Assembly: GCA_000333855.2 (NCBI GenBank)
Contig: CM007345.1
Location: 464,570 to 528,569 of the forward strand
Reading direction: 5' to 3'
Length of the DNA stretch: 64,000 bases
Source of the DNA: Endotrypanum monterogeii
Taxonomy: Eukaryota > Euglenozoa > Kinetoplastea > Trypanosomatida > Trypanosomatidae
Shown: in pieces, positions 46,419 through 57,500 of the stretch
Layout of the letters: each line of letters begins with the position of its first letter
Numbering within the stretch: position 1 is the first letter of the stretch
Made by a program: the position numbers and the translations under genes
Notes under the pieces: generated by a model
What the model saw: the letters and a program-made list of their open reading frames with translations, nothing else
Database searches by the model: none
What the model was told of the DNA's origin: nothing

Positions 46419-47198
46419 TCAAATATAATCCCCCCCCTCCACAGCTGGATACGTCACTAGAATGCACCGGCGCAACGACGCCTGGATGGCGTCCCCGCGG
46501 AGCTGGCCGCTACTGCGAGCTGCGTGATGCTTACTCGGATCCAACAGTAGCTCAATCCAGCGCTGGTAGGTAAAGGGATACCACTGGAGCTGCTGCGCCT
46601 GTGCAATGATATAAGCGTTCTCCTCCACGAATTGTGCAGGGCTCCCACCGGCTGGTGTAGCACGTAAGCCCAATGCACCCCCGGCCTCGCCAGTGGTGAG
46701 GCCGTCGGTTGCGGGGCCGTTGGCATCGTTACTGCTAGACGAGGTGCCGTGCCTACTTCCACCGCAGTCATCGGCATTTACCGAAAGTGCAGTGTTCAGC
46801 GCACCGTTGGTAGCAGCTGCGGCGACCGTGTGCTCAGAGCATGTTCGGGTATACTGTTCAGCTGCTACTTTGAGCAACCTCTCTGTTGCCGAGACGAGCG
46901 TGGGCAGGCCAGTCATCCAGTGCTCCTTTGTCATGTTGACAAATTTCATACCACCGTCGCCGCTGCTACCCCCAGCAGACGTAAACAGTGCCAGCTGCGA
47001 CTCTAGAAAGGACCTTTCCTTCTGGGTGTAGGAGACACTCACCTTAATAGTTTTCATACCACCGTCGCGCTTGTGGTTTGTGCTGCTGGCCACAACGTTT
47101 CCACCGGAACCGTTGGTACCACCACCCTTGCGTATTTTACCGGTGGCAGCGCCGTCGTCCTTGACGGACGAGAAGGCGTTATTTTTTCGAGGACCCAT
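46419..47198 (-). CDS. PPP4R2-like protein phosphatase regulatory subunit
   Basis: A 259-aa protein whose C-terminal part carries the PPP4R2 family signature: PFTYQRWIELLLDPSKHH (about 205-222), followed by LRGDAIQASLRRCILVTYPAVEG, closely parallel to the PPP4R2 PFTIQRLCELLTDP and LRGVEKNVMVVSCVYPS segments. The N-terminal conserved region is around KEHWMTGLPTLVSATERLL, separated from the signature by a Ser/Gly/Ala-rich insert. PPP4R2 binds and regulates the PP4 catalytic subunit, with roles in DNA repair and mRNP/centrosome biology in other eukaryotes. The protein is shorter than animal PPP4R2 and lacks its acidic tail. The start is at 47198 (MGPRKNNAF); upstream in-frame sequence is leader. 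Confidence 0.75.
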   Translation of the reverse strand: MGPRKNNAFSSVKDDGAATGKIRKGGGTNGSGGNVVASSTNHKRDGGMKTIKVSVSYTQKERSFLESQLALFTSAGGSSGDGGMKFVNMTKEHWMTGLPTLVSATERLLKVAAEQYTRTCSEHTVAAAATNGALNTALSVNADDCGGSRHGTSSSSNDANGPATDGLTTGEAGGALGLRATPAGGSPAQFVEENAYIIAQAQQLQWYPFTYQRWIELLLDPSKHHAARSSGQLRGDAIQASLRRCILVTYPAVEGGDYI

Positions 47199-47220
47199 CC
47201 GGTGCTTGCTCTTGATCTCT

Positions 47221-47279
47221 CTTTGATTATTAAAAAAAAAAGGAGACAAGATTTTTTTTTTTGGGGGGGGGGGAGAGAA
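47221..47279 (-). promoter_or_regulatory. Candidate spliced-leader acceptor, PPP4R2-like gene
   Basis: On the minus strand a C/T tract (47279-47263) and a T10 run (47242-47232) precede the first AG at 47222-47221, 23 nt upstream of the ATG at 47198. Confidence 0.5.
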
Positions 47280-47857
47280 TGTGTAATGGTAGCAGCCAGC
47301 AGCAGCGCCAGACGGTAACACCACTCGTTGAAGGAATGTCAGCACGTTACGACGAAGAGAAATAGAATTCCACACGAGTCACAGTCACCAGCTGAGGTAA
47401 AGGAGAGGGGAAGGGGGGTGGAATCAGCGGGGCGCCCCTTCTGCAAAGCCCACAGCATCCACAGAAGTGTGTGTGTGTGTGTGTGTGTGCAGGGAACGAG
47501 CGCTTGGGTCAGCAACGCTAAGAGCGAGAACGCGTCACTCTGACACAGAGGAAGAAAAAAAGAGGGATCAGAACGGAGTTCAAGGTATAAAACTTACAAT
47601 GATCGTGTGTGCGTGTGTATAGGGGAGGTTGTGTGTGTGGGGCATGACAGAAATATGTTTTCATTGTGGGATTGAAGTGTGAGTGAGTATGTTATGGGCA
47701 AAGAATGGAGGCAAGTCGACGACGCCCCCCCCCCCGGACGGTCAATATCATGTAGAGAGGAAGGACGCACGCACCCAAAAGTCTAAGGACCAGCGGATGA
47801 AGACGGAGAGGAGGCGGGGATCTTCACCCCAGACTGTGACGCTAGATGTGTACAGTC

Positions 47858-47887
47858 ACTCAACCATAATGGCGAGGATGGTTGAGT
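47858..47887. repeat. Short inverted repeat (10-bp stem)
   Basis: CACTCAACCAT and ATGGTTGAGTG face each other across a short AATGGCGAGG loop, in the 3' UTR side of RPB10. It may form an RNA hairpin. Confidence 0.6.
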
Positions 47888-48114
47888 GAAATCCCTCAAA
47901 GGATTCCATCAAGTTAGTGTTGGCATAACTCGAGAGTGAATATAAGTGCCTGAGAATGGATCGGTGCGACCGAGCACCGCTGAAGAAAAACCGAACACAC
48001 ACACGCACACACACATAAACCGCATTACAGACGAAGAACCGCTCTCTGGATAATCAACGGTACGAGAGACGCGCAAAATATCATCACAGTTGGCAGTGCC
48101 AGGCGCTTTGGATA

Positions 48115-48369
48115 TCAGCGGCGGTGCGCTGTGGACATCTGTAGTGGTGCCATCAGTTGCATCGTGCCCGTCACCGGCACACTATACGGAATGATATCGT
48201 CGATGAGGTCAATGTGGGAAAGGATCATGCGACGGCAGCAATAGCGATCTAGGTGCAGCGCATCCAAAGCCTCGGCCTCCGTGTAATCCTCATCCAACAG
48301 CCGCTGGTACTGCTCATAGAGGTTGCCCACCACCTTGCCGCATGAGTAACAACGCACCGGTATTAGCAT
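48115..48369 (-). CDS. RPB10: DNA-directed RNA polymerase subunit RPB10
   Basis: Small zinc-binding core subunit shared by RNA polymerases I, II and III, positioned at the base of the RPB3/RPB11 assembly platform. At 84 aa it is slightly longer than the usual 65-75 aa. The family signature is intact: [16 protein letters not shown] at the start gives Cys7 and Cys10, and RYCCRRM gives the paired Cys44-Cys45, the four zinc ligands. [16 protein letters not shown] and [15 protein letters not shown] match the conserved helices. The last ~18 residues ([19 protein letters not shown]) are an extra tail. Trypanosomes are reported to have paralogous RPB10 forms, one tied to Pol I; this sequence alone does not tell which one this is. 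Confidence 0.95.
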   Translation of the reverse strand: MLIPVRCYSCGKVVGNLYEQYQRLLDEDYTEAEALDALHLDRYCCRRMILSHIDLIDDIIPYSVPVTGTMQLMAPLQMSTAHRR

Positions 48370-48876
48370 AATGGAGGCAAGCAGATATATACGTGTATAT
48401 ATATATAGATATATATAGATATATATAGATATATTTATTTACTTATTTAGACTTAGATGTATGCGCAAGAGTGGCTTCGCTGGAGGGCAGCGAAACAGCT
48501 ACTGTGTGTATGGACTCGGGAGAAGAGAAGCACTGAAGCAAGACAAGCATACACGCCTCTCGCGCAACGATTTTCTGTAACAGTGTGACTTGGCCCAAAG
48601 CGACGTGAATGTGATGGGAAGGGAAGAAGCGAGAGAGCACAGGGAGGAATGGTTACACAGAGCGGTTATCCAAGTGCATGTGAGACACAAGATCACATGT
48701 TGATGTGCTTTCCTGTTGTTTTGCTAGGAAGAAAAGAAATACGAGAGATGAAGGGGGAACACAACGAAGCAAAAAAAAAAAAGCGCTTATATCCCTTTTC
48801 TTTCAGGGAAAATGTGTTTCTGTCGGTGTCTGTGAGTGTGAAACGGGGACACAGAAGAGGGCGTCTGGAATGAGTA

Positions 48877-48923
<47 letters not shown>

Positions 48924-49719
48924 CATATATGAAAACTCATCGATGCGTAGCTATGTCGGAGACAAGGGGGAAACACACTTAAACACCCTCTTCGGCCATA
49001 TATTTATAATAGCGAAGACGCGCCGGTGGAAAACCCCCTCTCTTTACCAAGTTGTGCCTGCTGCTACAGCACCCACACCTCTTCACAAAAATGAGCCACC
49101 CACAACCTCCGCCACAGACGCCACCGTTCTCTCTGACACCTTCACATTAGTGGTTTCACTTTCTTCTTTGCCTTTAGGAGTTCTTCAAGCGGTCCCGAGA
49201 AAACGCGAAGTCTTCTAGCCAATCCTGACACACACACACACACACAATGACGAAGACACAACCACAGCATACACGCACAAACGATATAGATGGCACGGAG
49301 ATGGCCAAGAGAAGCTATTGACGAAGATCTACGAGGCATCCTCCATCCTATCCAGTCAGCGAAAAAAAAAAAACACAAAAAAAAAACGCGGCAATGTAAC
49401 GAATGCACGCCCACGAATACTTGCGCACAACATAGAGGGCTTGAAAACAGTGTCGTGGCAGCTTCCTGCCCCTTTTCTGCCCCCCCCCCACAAACTTCTG
49501 CCCCTCAGTCTCGTGCTAAAGCGCGAGGGGGGGGCGCAGAAAATGAAGGAATGAGGATTAAGCGGAGCAAGCCCACACACACGAAGAGGGTGAGCCTCGC
49601 GGATGCTGAGCACCCTCTTCCCCTACCAAAAAAAAAAAAAAAACAATTGTGTGCAGTTGTGTGCGCATCGCTGGAAACTCTATCTTTGTTCTTTTTTCCC
49701 TCCAATAACATCTTCCCAT
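48370..49719. other. Intergenic region, RPB10 to PP2A
   Basis: No gene is seen. Holds TATA/GATA-like repeats directly upstream of RPB10 (48385-48435), an (AT)n run at 48880-48920, CA runs near 49228-49247, C-runs near 49482-49490 and a poly-A near 49629-49643. A purine tract at 48606-48652 reads as pyrimidine on the minus strand and may serve RPB10 splicing. Confidence 0.45.
48880..48920. repeat. (AT)n microsatellite
   Basis: Uninterrupted AT dinucleotide run of about 40 bases between RPB10 and the PP2A gene. Confidence 0.9.
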
Positions 49720-50673
49720 CTAGAGAAAGTAATCTGGAGTTTTCTTAGATACCTGCGCTTCGCCGCGACGGGGTGCCGGATCGAATTGGAAGAAACATTT
49801 GCCCATGTGCTCATCGAGTTCGAGAAGACCTGCAAGGTTCCCGCAGCGGTAGCAATAATTTGGCGCGCTGAAAATCGTGACCAGCTGATCCTGGTGTGCC
49901 CAGCTGTATCCGTCCATGACAAGCTGGTGAGCACGAGCTATCGTCTTGATCTTGTTGTTGTGGCAGAAGCCTTCCGTCACCCCTTGACCGAAGGTGAAGC
50001 CGGCACCACGGGGACTGACGCCCCAGCCATCACGGTCGTCGGGGTCAGACCATAGCAAGTCGCACATCGGCCCCTCGTGCGGCACCTCTTGCACACGGTC
50101 GAGGCCGCGGATGTGACTGAGTGTGTCCACCGTCGGCGAGAGACCACCGTGGAGGCAAAAAATATCATTCTCAACGAGTGCCGTGAGAGGAAGGTAGTCG
50201 AAAAGATCGGTGAACATCGTCCATACGTTGGCGCTGCCATATTTTCGAATGCATTCGTCATAGAAACCGTAGACCTGGGTGATCTGACGGGACTCATGAT
50301 TGCCACGAAGAAGATGTAGTCGCTGGGGGTACCGAAGCTTATAGAGGAGGAGGAGGGTCACCGTTTCCACGCTGTAGTATCCGCGGTCTACGTAGTCACC
50401 CATGAAGAGATAATTTGTGTCCGGCGGAAGCCCACCAATCTTGAACAGCTCCAGCAAGTCGTGGAACTGACCATGGACGTCCCCACACACCGTAACCGGC
50501 GCCCTCACCACGTGCACGTTGCTTTCCCCCTCCAGAACCTCCTTCACCTTCTCGCATAGCCGAGCTACCTGTTGTTCACTAAGCGGTTTGCACTGAATGA
50601 CGTAATTAATCATCTCATCCAAGTCGAACGCGCTGCTCGACCCCACCGCTGACCCTCCACCGGTGGTCGTCAT
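49720..50673 (-). CDS. Serine/threonine protein phosphatase PP2A catalytic subunit
   Basis: A 317-aa PPP-family phosphatase with every catalytic motif intact: GDVHGQ (64-69), GDYVDRG (92-98), GNHE (124-127), then HGGLSP, RAHQ and [11 protein letters not shown]. It is closer to PP2A than to PP4 or PP6: [19 protein letters not shown] and [17 protein letters not shown] match PP2A, where PP4 has GDFVDRGFYSVETF. The end is KKTPDYFL, the PP2A-type tail whose last residues are sites of phosphorylation and methylation in other eukaryotes. It would work with scaffold and regulatory subunits on many phosphoproteins. About 10 extra Gly/Ser/Thr-rich residues sit at the N-terminus. The ATG at 50673 is the only sensible start. 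Confidence 0.94.
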   Translation of the reverse strand: MTTTGGGSAVGSSSAFDLDEMINYVIQCKPLSEQQVARLCEKVKEVLEGESNVHVVRAPVTVCGDVHGQFHDLLELFKIGGLPPDTNYLFMGDYVDRGYYSVETVTLLLLYKLRYPQRLHLLRGNHESRQITQVYGFYDECIRKYGSANVWTMFTDLFDYLPLTALVENDIFCLHGGLSPTVDTLSHIRGLDRVQEVPHEGPMCDLLWSDPDDRDGWGVSPRGAGFTFGQGVTEGFCHNNKIKTIARAHQLVMDGYSWAHQDQLVTIFSAPNYCYRCGNLAGLLELDEHMGKCFFQFDPAPRRGEAQVSKKTPDYFL

Positions 50674-50915
50674 GGCACTGAAAAATTATATGACTATGGC
50701 GATATCTCCTCCTCTGCGTCCCTGCTATCGTCGCCACTAGTGCTCGTATCGCAGTGAAAAGGCAGTCGACCCCTTCTGTCGAGGTGCAGCCAATTGTGAT
50801 ATATATTTTTTTTTACGGAACGAGAGAGAGGGAGGGAGGGGAAAGAGTGGCAAATGAGAATGGAAAAATCCACGTGAAAACGCGACAGCCAAGGACAAAG
50901 ATGTGGAGTGGAATC

Positions 50916-50947
<32 letters not shown>

Positions 50948-51477
50948 ACAAATGAATGTATGTTGGCGACAAGAACGAAAGCGCACCCGCACTCACCCAT
51001 TACAGAAGTGAACTGTGAAGGAGCACTGAGAGCAAAGGTAAGAGGCCAAAAGACCATCTCATATACATTTGTACACATACATACACACACACACAAAACA
51101 TCTAGGCGATTACTTGTATCTTTGCTAACCTCTATTTTGTTTTATGAACTGAGCGATCACCGAAGAGAAGGCAGAAAGTCATCTATATCTTTCTAAGGGA
51201 GACCGTAGAGGGGGGTTACACAGATGATGCAAGTGGGAAAAAAAAACAGACCACCGATACGCACATGATTTGTTTGTGAGGTGGAAGCCAGCAATCACAG
51301 TCCCACCCCCGGGAGATGTATGTATCTCCCCCCCCCCACCCCCTCTCGTCTCCCCCATGCAGCAATCCTCAAGACGGACACAGGGCTGCTGGTCTGCATT
51401 CAAAATACAGCCTTGGTCCGACATTCTCTCTCCTCTGGCATGGGACCTCGTCCTCAGCGATGGCAGGAATCCCACAC
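50674..51477. other. Intergenic region, PP2A to SLX1-like gene
   Basis: No gene is seen. Contains a T8 run (50807-50814), a purine tract (about 50820-50846, pyrimidine on the coding strand), an AT/GT composite repeat (about 50916-50947), CA near 51080-51093 and a C-run near 51328-51338. An AG at about 50780 on the minus strand after the tract is a possible PP2A splice acceptor. Confidence 0.45.
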
Positions 51478-53601
51478 TCACAAAAGCAGCCAATCATCCT
51501 CGCGGAAGTCTGTGAGGGACAGCAGCGACATATCGGACACCGTAGCAGCAACAGTAGCTGCAGGACCGCAGTTTGAGTCAACAGCGCGCCGAGTGATCGG
51601 TGAGCAGGTGCTTACAGAAAGCGACGCTGGTAGCGAGGCAGTGGGGGAGGGCCAAGAAGCACCAACTGCTGATGACCCCGATAGTGACGGTGGATTAACC
51701 AAAGCGTTTGGCAAACGCTCCAGGGGTGCAACATCTAATGCAGACCCCACGTTGCTCCTGGAGATTGGTACAGTCGACGCGGCGCAGGGTGCATCTGTGG
51801 CACGCTTCCGCCGCATAACAGCGCCTACCCTCGTCCACTGCCGGCGCCGCACCGCTGCACTGGCGCCTTTTTTCGCTGCATTTATGTGGGCCAGGCGCGC
51901 CTGCCATCGCTGCTCCATGCGCATACACCGCTGCGCCGCGTGCAGACGACGCTCGACGACCACCCGCCTCTTCAACTCTTTTATAAGCGACCCCCACTGC
52001 AGGAGGACACCGCAGAGAGGGCACGGGCACGACTTGGAGGGGATCAAACGACGGAGCGGCGATAGGAACGGGAGTGATGCCTGAGAGAGTGGCGCGGGGT
52101 CGGTATCGGTGCCGCCATCGGACGTCGATGTCGCTGCCTCTGCATAGAGCATCCACATCGCCAGGCAGCCTAGGTGGCAGCGCAAGGCGCAGAAAGGTGC
52201 GCGACTGCAGTACACCACATATGAAGCCTGTAGGGGCAATGCACAGAGACTACAGGGAAGCAGCCCTAGATGAAGACGGCGCTGTTCCTCCTCGTGAGCT
52301 TGTGCAAAGTCCACCTCGCTGAAGTCCGCAAAACGCAGCGGTATACGGGGCTGTGGCACAGGCGCAGTCGCGGTAGAGGGGGGAGAGGGGTGGTGATGCA
52401 CAATCGCGGCATCGTCTCGCTGTGCATTCTCTGCAAATGGAGCGGCATTGTTGATAATTGGAGGTACAGGCGGACACGACGGCGATCGCGCCTCAGACAC
52501 CGCTGGCAGTGGGGAGAGGGAGAAAGAACGTATCGCCGGGCCATGACCGACACTATCGCCTGGGATCGACTCCAGGGCACTGTCACCTGAGCGCCCCTCG
52601 CTTCGGTAGCCAATAAGGGCTGGTAAGACTCCCGCCACATGACGCTGCGGCGATGGCGTGCCGGACCTTCCGGAGGACCAGGACGGCGCGAGCCTCCGCG
52701 TACCCTCGTCGTCCGAGTCGGAGGCGAACGAAACATTTGACCACTCTGCCCGCACAGCCTGGGAGAGTGATGCTACGTCATACGGACAGGAAACACTGGC
52801 ATCAGCACTCAAGTAGGTGTGATCCTTCCTCGCCTCTCCAATATCTCCGCCTTGGCCCACGCCCGGCAGTAACAGACACCGGTCATGACTGAGATAGGCG
52901 TCCTCGAATGCCTGCCGCGTTGTGACCTCGACGTGAAACAAAAGCGATGGAGTAAGCGGTGGAAGAATGTAAGAGGGAGTCGTGGTCGCCTCGGGCCCCG
53001 GTGCCAGAAGCGTACCCGACATACCTTCTTCAGAGCCCATCACAGACGATGGAAGTGCCGCACTACTGCCTGCCTGCCCCTGCACAGTATCAAACCTTTG
53101 CCAAGACGCCTGTGTACTCGCCTGCGGGGAGTCAGCTCGCCGCCCAATGCCCGCGGCAAAGGCGCCACACCGCGTAGCCAGAAACACCTCCGCTCGGGTT
53201 GTCGCCTCTTGGAGAAGTCCAGGTTCAAAAATATGCAGCGTCAAGTCGAGCTCGCAAAACAGAGATGCCCGCACGAGGTGGTGAAGCGTGGCCACAGCAT
53301 AAGGGAGACGTCGAAGACCCTTGAGAATATCGATCGTGTGCTTCAGTCGTGCAGAGGCGGTTGGATGTTGCCAGCACCACTCAAACTTGAGTGCAGCTCG
53401 ATCGTCAGTGAAGCCGGAGACGCAGCACACGATCGTCCACGGACGGCCGCGACGGCCTGTGCGTCGGGCACCGTTCACCAGCTCTCCATTGTGCTGCCGC
53501 AGCCGTCGCAGGGGGTTCACAGTATAGCCAATATAGAAGTCACCATCACACTGAGGGTCGAGGCTAGTGAGCAGGTACACGCAGTGGAAGCGTGTGTCCA
53601 T
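51478..53601 (-). CDS. SLX1-type structure-specific endonuclease (GIY-YIG)
   Basis: Catalytic subunit of SLX1-SLX4, which cuts branched DNA such as Holliday junctions and flaps in recombination repair. The GIY-YIG nuclease is at the N-terminus: VYLLTS (8-13) and YIGYT (23-27), the Arg-rich RRLRQHNGEL (32-41) and the metal-binding Glu74 in FEWCWQHP. A C-terminal SLX1-type finger is at about 450-530: CSLC, C-SRAPFC-ALRCHLGCLAMW, then CPCPLCGVLLQWGSLIKELKRR. A Ser/Pro-rich insert of roughly 290 residues separates the two domains, and another ~160 low-complexity residues follow the finger. The protein is therefore more than twice the size of human SLX1 (275 aa). Nuclease and finger residues all appear intact. 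SLX4 itself is not in this window. Confidence 0.9.
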   Translation of the reverse strand: MDTRFHCVYLLTSLDPQCDGDFYIGYTVNPLRRLRQHNGELVNGARRTGRRGRPWTIVCCVSGFTDDRAALKFEWCWQHPTASARLKHTIDILKGLRRLPYAVATLHHLVRASLFCELDLTLHIFEPGLLQEATTRAEVFLATRCGAFAAGIGRRADSPQASTQASWQRFDTVQGQAGSSAALPSSVMGSEEGMSGTLLAPGPEATTTPSYILPPLTPSLLFHVEVTTRQAFEDAYLSHDRCLLLPGVGQGGDIGEARKDHTYLSADASVSCPYDVASLSQAVRAEWSNVSFASDSDDEGTRRLAPSWSSGRSGTPSPQRHVAGVLPALIGYRSEGRSGDSALESIPGDSVGHGPAIRSFSLSPLPAVSEARSPSCPPVPPIINNAAPFAENAQRDDAAIVHHHPSPPSTATAPVPQPRIPLRFADFSEVDFAQAHEEEQRRLHLGLLPCSLCALPLQASYVVYCSRAPFCALRCHLGCLAMWMLYAEAATSTSDGGTDTDPAPLSQASLPFLSPLRRLIPSKSCPCPLCGVLLQWGSLIKELKRRVVVERRLHAAQRCMRMEQRWQARLAHINAAKKGASAAVRRRQWTRVGAVMRRKRATDAPCAASTVPISRSNVGSALDVAPLERLPNALVNPPSLSGSSAVGASWPSPTASLPASLSVSTCSPITRRAVDSNCGPAATVAATVSDMSLLSLTDFREDDWLLL

Positions 53602-54595
53602 TAGTCAGCAGCGACTGGACGCATGTAAAAGGTTGCGTGTGGCTGACAGCGGGATCAAAATCCACGCGCATGCGAATGTGCGCAGATCTGCTGCGAAGCA
53701 ATTCTCTCGGTATTTTCTTTTTTTTTTTGTAAGCGCACTACTGCACGTCTGGAAACAGAGAGGGGAAAGAAAAGGGATCGAGACGGAAGCAGTAGCAGAG
53801 GTGGGAGGAAGGGAGGGGGTTACATGGAGAACAGGAAGGAAGGACGGAATCAGGGTCAAGAACCCGAACGTCACCTGTGTATTGACAGACTGCCTCTTGC
53901 GTCACAGGTGGCGATGTCTCGCGTGAGCACACACCCCTGCAGATATGTACCGTTGGAAGAGGGGGAGGAAGGGAGAGCGATGGAGGAGCAGCGAGAGACA
54001 AATTTTGCCAACGACACCTCACCCCTAACCATTCATTCAGCAGCTCCTCTACATGAGTGAGTAGCGCGCAGGTTGGGAGGCACCTGGAGAAAGGCATACA
54101 TAGGTGACTAGAGAAACTGTTGGCACTAACAACTTTCCAGTCTCTGGCCCCACCGACCCCATTCAGCCCTCCTGACCTGCTCTGCTCATGTCTCGTACAC
54201 TCTACAGCAGCGCATTGAGACGCGCAACCACCAAGTATTCTCGTGAGAACGCCTACTATGCACACGCAGCCGAACCCACAAACCAGAGAGCGCGCGGCAA
54301 CCACCCCGGGACAAGAACAAACACAGGCACAGACACACACCATGAAACCAGTAGAGAGCTACAGCGACGTCAACGTGGGTCACCGATATCCCACACGCCC
54401 TCTTTTTGCAGACCGTCTCGCCCAAAAATAATAAAATAAAATGTCAGATAAAATAATCAACAACAACACATCTCACCAAGCAGCCACAGTGGGGAGAAGA
54501 GGGAAGAGGAGAGGAGGAGAGGAGGAGCGAGGAGGGAGACACCACCAACACTATTTCGTTCGCGGAAAATCTCAAGTCCCACCATCGCTCGCGCT
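53602..54595. other. Intergenic region, SLX1-like gene to Sec24
   Basis: No gene is seen. A T10 run lies near 53718-53728 and purine-rich tracts at 53757-53860, 53960-53998 and 54490-54540. The long frame 53738-54343 on the minus strand starts with Cys/Val repeats from a CA run and looks like UTR. Confidence 0.5.
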
Positions 54596-57500
54596 TCACC
54601 AGCTAGACGACACCTGCGTCTGAATAGTGCGGTGCAAATGAGTGAGATACTCATCGTAGCCCATTTTGTTTGTATCCATTTCTTCCTTGAACTCTTTGAA
54701 GAAGGCCTCCTCGGAGCGCTCACCGTGGTGTATCACGATGAGTCGCCGCATCCCATCGTCGCGCAACATAAGCGCGTAAAGAACGTTGCGCAGACGCTCA
54801 CTGAAGCACTCTTCACCTGGTCCACCGGCCACACACACAGACGACGCTTCAGGAGTCCCAAACAACGTATTTGCGACCTTCGGTGGCACACCTTTGCCAA
54901 TCCACATGTAAACGAGACGCGCTTGCTCGTCGCAGAGCACGTACGTGCCATCCTGCGCAACGCTGTCGAAGAGTAGCTGGCGATGCTGCGGCAGAATACA
55001 TTGTCCAGTCTCTACATTTAGCGTCCCGATCGCGGGATCGCTCTCCAGATCGTCCAGGCAGAAGAGAGAAGGATATAGGTAGCTGAGAAGCTTGTGAGAC
55101 GGAATGGAGATGAGGTCAAAGATGCTCGCCACACGATTGTCAACATGCACCACGGTGCCCTCCGTCAGCGCGTCGGACTTGATCATGCACAGCAGATACA
55201 CTGGGAGTAGCTTCAATCGCGGTGGCATCAGGAGGGTATTCTTCTTTGTGCTAATAGCCGTCCTGACGTCTTCGAACTCACCGCATGACTTATCGGACCC
55301 GCAATACTGTCGGTAAGATGAAAAAACTTTAATGAGGCGATCCGTCATTCCCTGGCGCGCCTGCCGTAGACCTTTGTTCACTGCGTCTGCAAGGGCGTCC
55401 TGAATAAATCCAAGCAGCATCGCTTCCAGGTCCATGTTTCGAAACAAAACGGTCAAAGAAGAAGCGACGCGCAGCCGACACGACAGCACCCGCACCCGAC
55501 GGTGGCCGGAGCGGGTGGTGTACAGCAGTGCCGTCTGAAAATGGGCATAGTTGTCTTTTGGAAGACGGCCCTCATGCGCAAACTCAACATAAAACGTGGA
55601 GCTGCCTGTAATACTGGCCAGATCCATGTCGTGTACCGTCTGGGACAGGTAGTGACCCCGGTAGCGCTGGACACGAAGGCCAGTGCTGCAACGAACGCGG
55701 AGGATACCAGCATATCCAGCCTCCTCGGTCAATAGCTGAAGCATGGAGGCGTTTACCTTGGTGTTATCGACAAGGGGATCGTAGTTGCTGAAGAAGAACA
55801 CCCGTCCGTTAGTGACGTGGCAGACATTCGACAGCGTCACCAGCTCACAGTATCGTGTGGCAAACATAAACAAGTCAAAGGTAATCTGCTGCTTCGCTGC
55901 AGCAGCCGCGGTGGTCGTCCAGAAGCCCTCGATGGGCCGCAGCAGCTCCCTCTCACGGTCGGTGCCGTACAGTTTGTGCTGCTCGCGAGGCGCGACTTTC
56001 CCTACACCACGCTGCGGCGGGCGGCTTGCGCACATGATGACACGCCCGCCATGCTGCCCCGCCAGCACCAGCGTCGCTGCCTTGACAGCAGCACCAAGCA
56101 TGCAATCCGTCTCATCCGTCTCGGCGGCCAACTGAGGCAGTCGACTCAAAAAGCTATCCAGGCGCTCCAGCTCCGCCCCCACCTCCATCCAGCAGAGACT
56201 TGTGAAAGGCAGCGGCACAAACGGGTTCTCGACATCCGGCACGCAGAGCTGCGGCATAGCGGGTTGGCGAAAATCGTAGAAGTGCAGCTGCGAGGCAAAT
56301 GTAATGAAGGAAACCTTGCACTCCGGAGTTTGCTCTGCCATGCGGTGTAGGGCAGTTCGAATAGCTTCGACGTAGTCGGCCAGAAAGCGCTGACCAGCTT
56401 CGCGCGAGATGTCGATAAGGAAAAGATGATGAAGCGGCCGGCTGGGGAGCACCACATTGTCATCGGAGCGCAGCGCGTACTCTGGGAATTCGTCGACATC
56501 GAACTCCACAGCACCCAGGGACATTTCTAGGTGATCCGTCGCATTCACCCGACGACTCATCCCATCGACGGCTTGGAAATCCCCATCGCTGACATCGTTC
56601 ACCACTTCGCACAGAGGACACTCCCACTTGCGGCCCATCTCAAGAAGTCGTGCATGACAGCTCATGTACCCGCGGCAGCGGTGGCAGCGCACAGGAGGCT
56701 TTCCGTGCCGTACAAGTGGCACCACCTCCTTGTCGTGAAGAGGGCGGCAAAGCGGTGCGAGGATGGCGCCAAACGGAGCGTGGCTGTCCTTCAAGAGCCC
56801 TTCCCCATCAGGAGCGCACAGCATAGACGGACGAAAAAATTTCGAGTTGGCGTTGCCGTTGTCCAGGCCCATGAAGTCGACGGCAGCGCAGGGGGGCTCG
56901 TTCGTGCACGTCAAATACTCTACTGGTGCACCGTTGTTGCGCTGGATGTTGCGCTCCGGATTTGGCACAGCGCGCACGTTCACAACACGTGCAGGTGGCT
57001 GTCGAGCAAGGGCACGCGGCTGGGGGCGGATGCTTTGAGAACCCGCATACTCTTGCGCCGGCTGCTGTACCGGCTGGTGTATCTGCTGATCATTCCTTCC
57101 CAAGGAAGTAGCTGCGTAGGGGTCGCTGACTGTTTGAGCGGCGGCAGAGGTGTTGGGTTGGGGTAGGGGTGAATAGGCCGAAGTTGGCGCTGTTGGTGCC
57201 TGCGTTCGTGCCGGCTGAGAAACGGCGGTCGAAGATTGATAGTCGTAAGGTTTGTACCCCACGTGAGACGGCGCAGTAACAGGAGGCGGTGGCGCCGACG
57301 CCGACGCCGCAGTGGCTGAACCGTGTGGACCGGGGACCGGCGCGTTGATCGTGGCGCCACCACCGCTTCCGCCGTACGGGTACCCGGAAGCCGTTGTCGC
57401 TGTAGCTCCGGTTGAGACGCCAGTAGGGTAGGAATAACTAGAATAGCCATACGATGAAGGTGCCTCAGGGCCGATGTTTGATCGCGTCGCAGCAGCCTTT

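Larger units (their letters stand above)
47199..48114. other. Intergenic region, PPP4R2-like gene to RPB10
   Basis: No gene is seen. Contains a poly-G run (about 47262-47273), a GT run (about 47466-47489) and a C-run near 47725-47734. An imperfect inverted repeat around 47859-47887 (ACTCAACCAT ... ATGGTTGAGT) can form a 10-bp stem in the RPB10 3' UTR. Confidence 0.5.

Noticed and set aside
45832..46428. 198-codon open frame on the plus strand
   Set aside because: It is antisense to the cluster, lacks any recognisable motif, has Pro/Arg/His-rich composition typical of GC-rich non-coding frames, and runs into a poly-T; treated as a possible retroposon remnant/UTR.
49720..50673. Identification as PP4 catalytic subunit because of the nearby PPP4R2-like gene
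   Set aside because: Residues around the catalytic motifs and the KKTPDYFL tail are PP2A-type, while PP4-specific variants (GDFVDRGFYS) are absent.
53738..54343. 201-codon open frame on the minus strand between SLX1-like and Sec24 genes
   Set aside because: It begins in a CA/GT repeat (VCACVC) and is Cys/Ser/Pro-rich with no domain; no good acceptor or conservation-like pattern. Most likely UTR.
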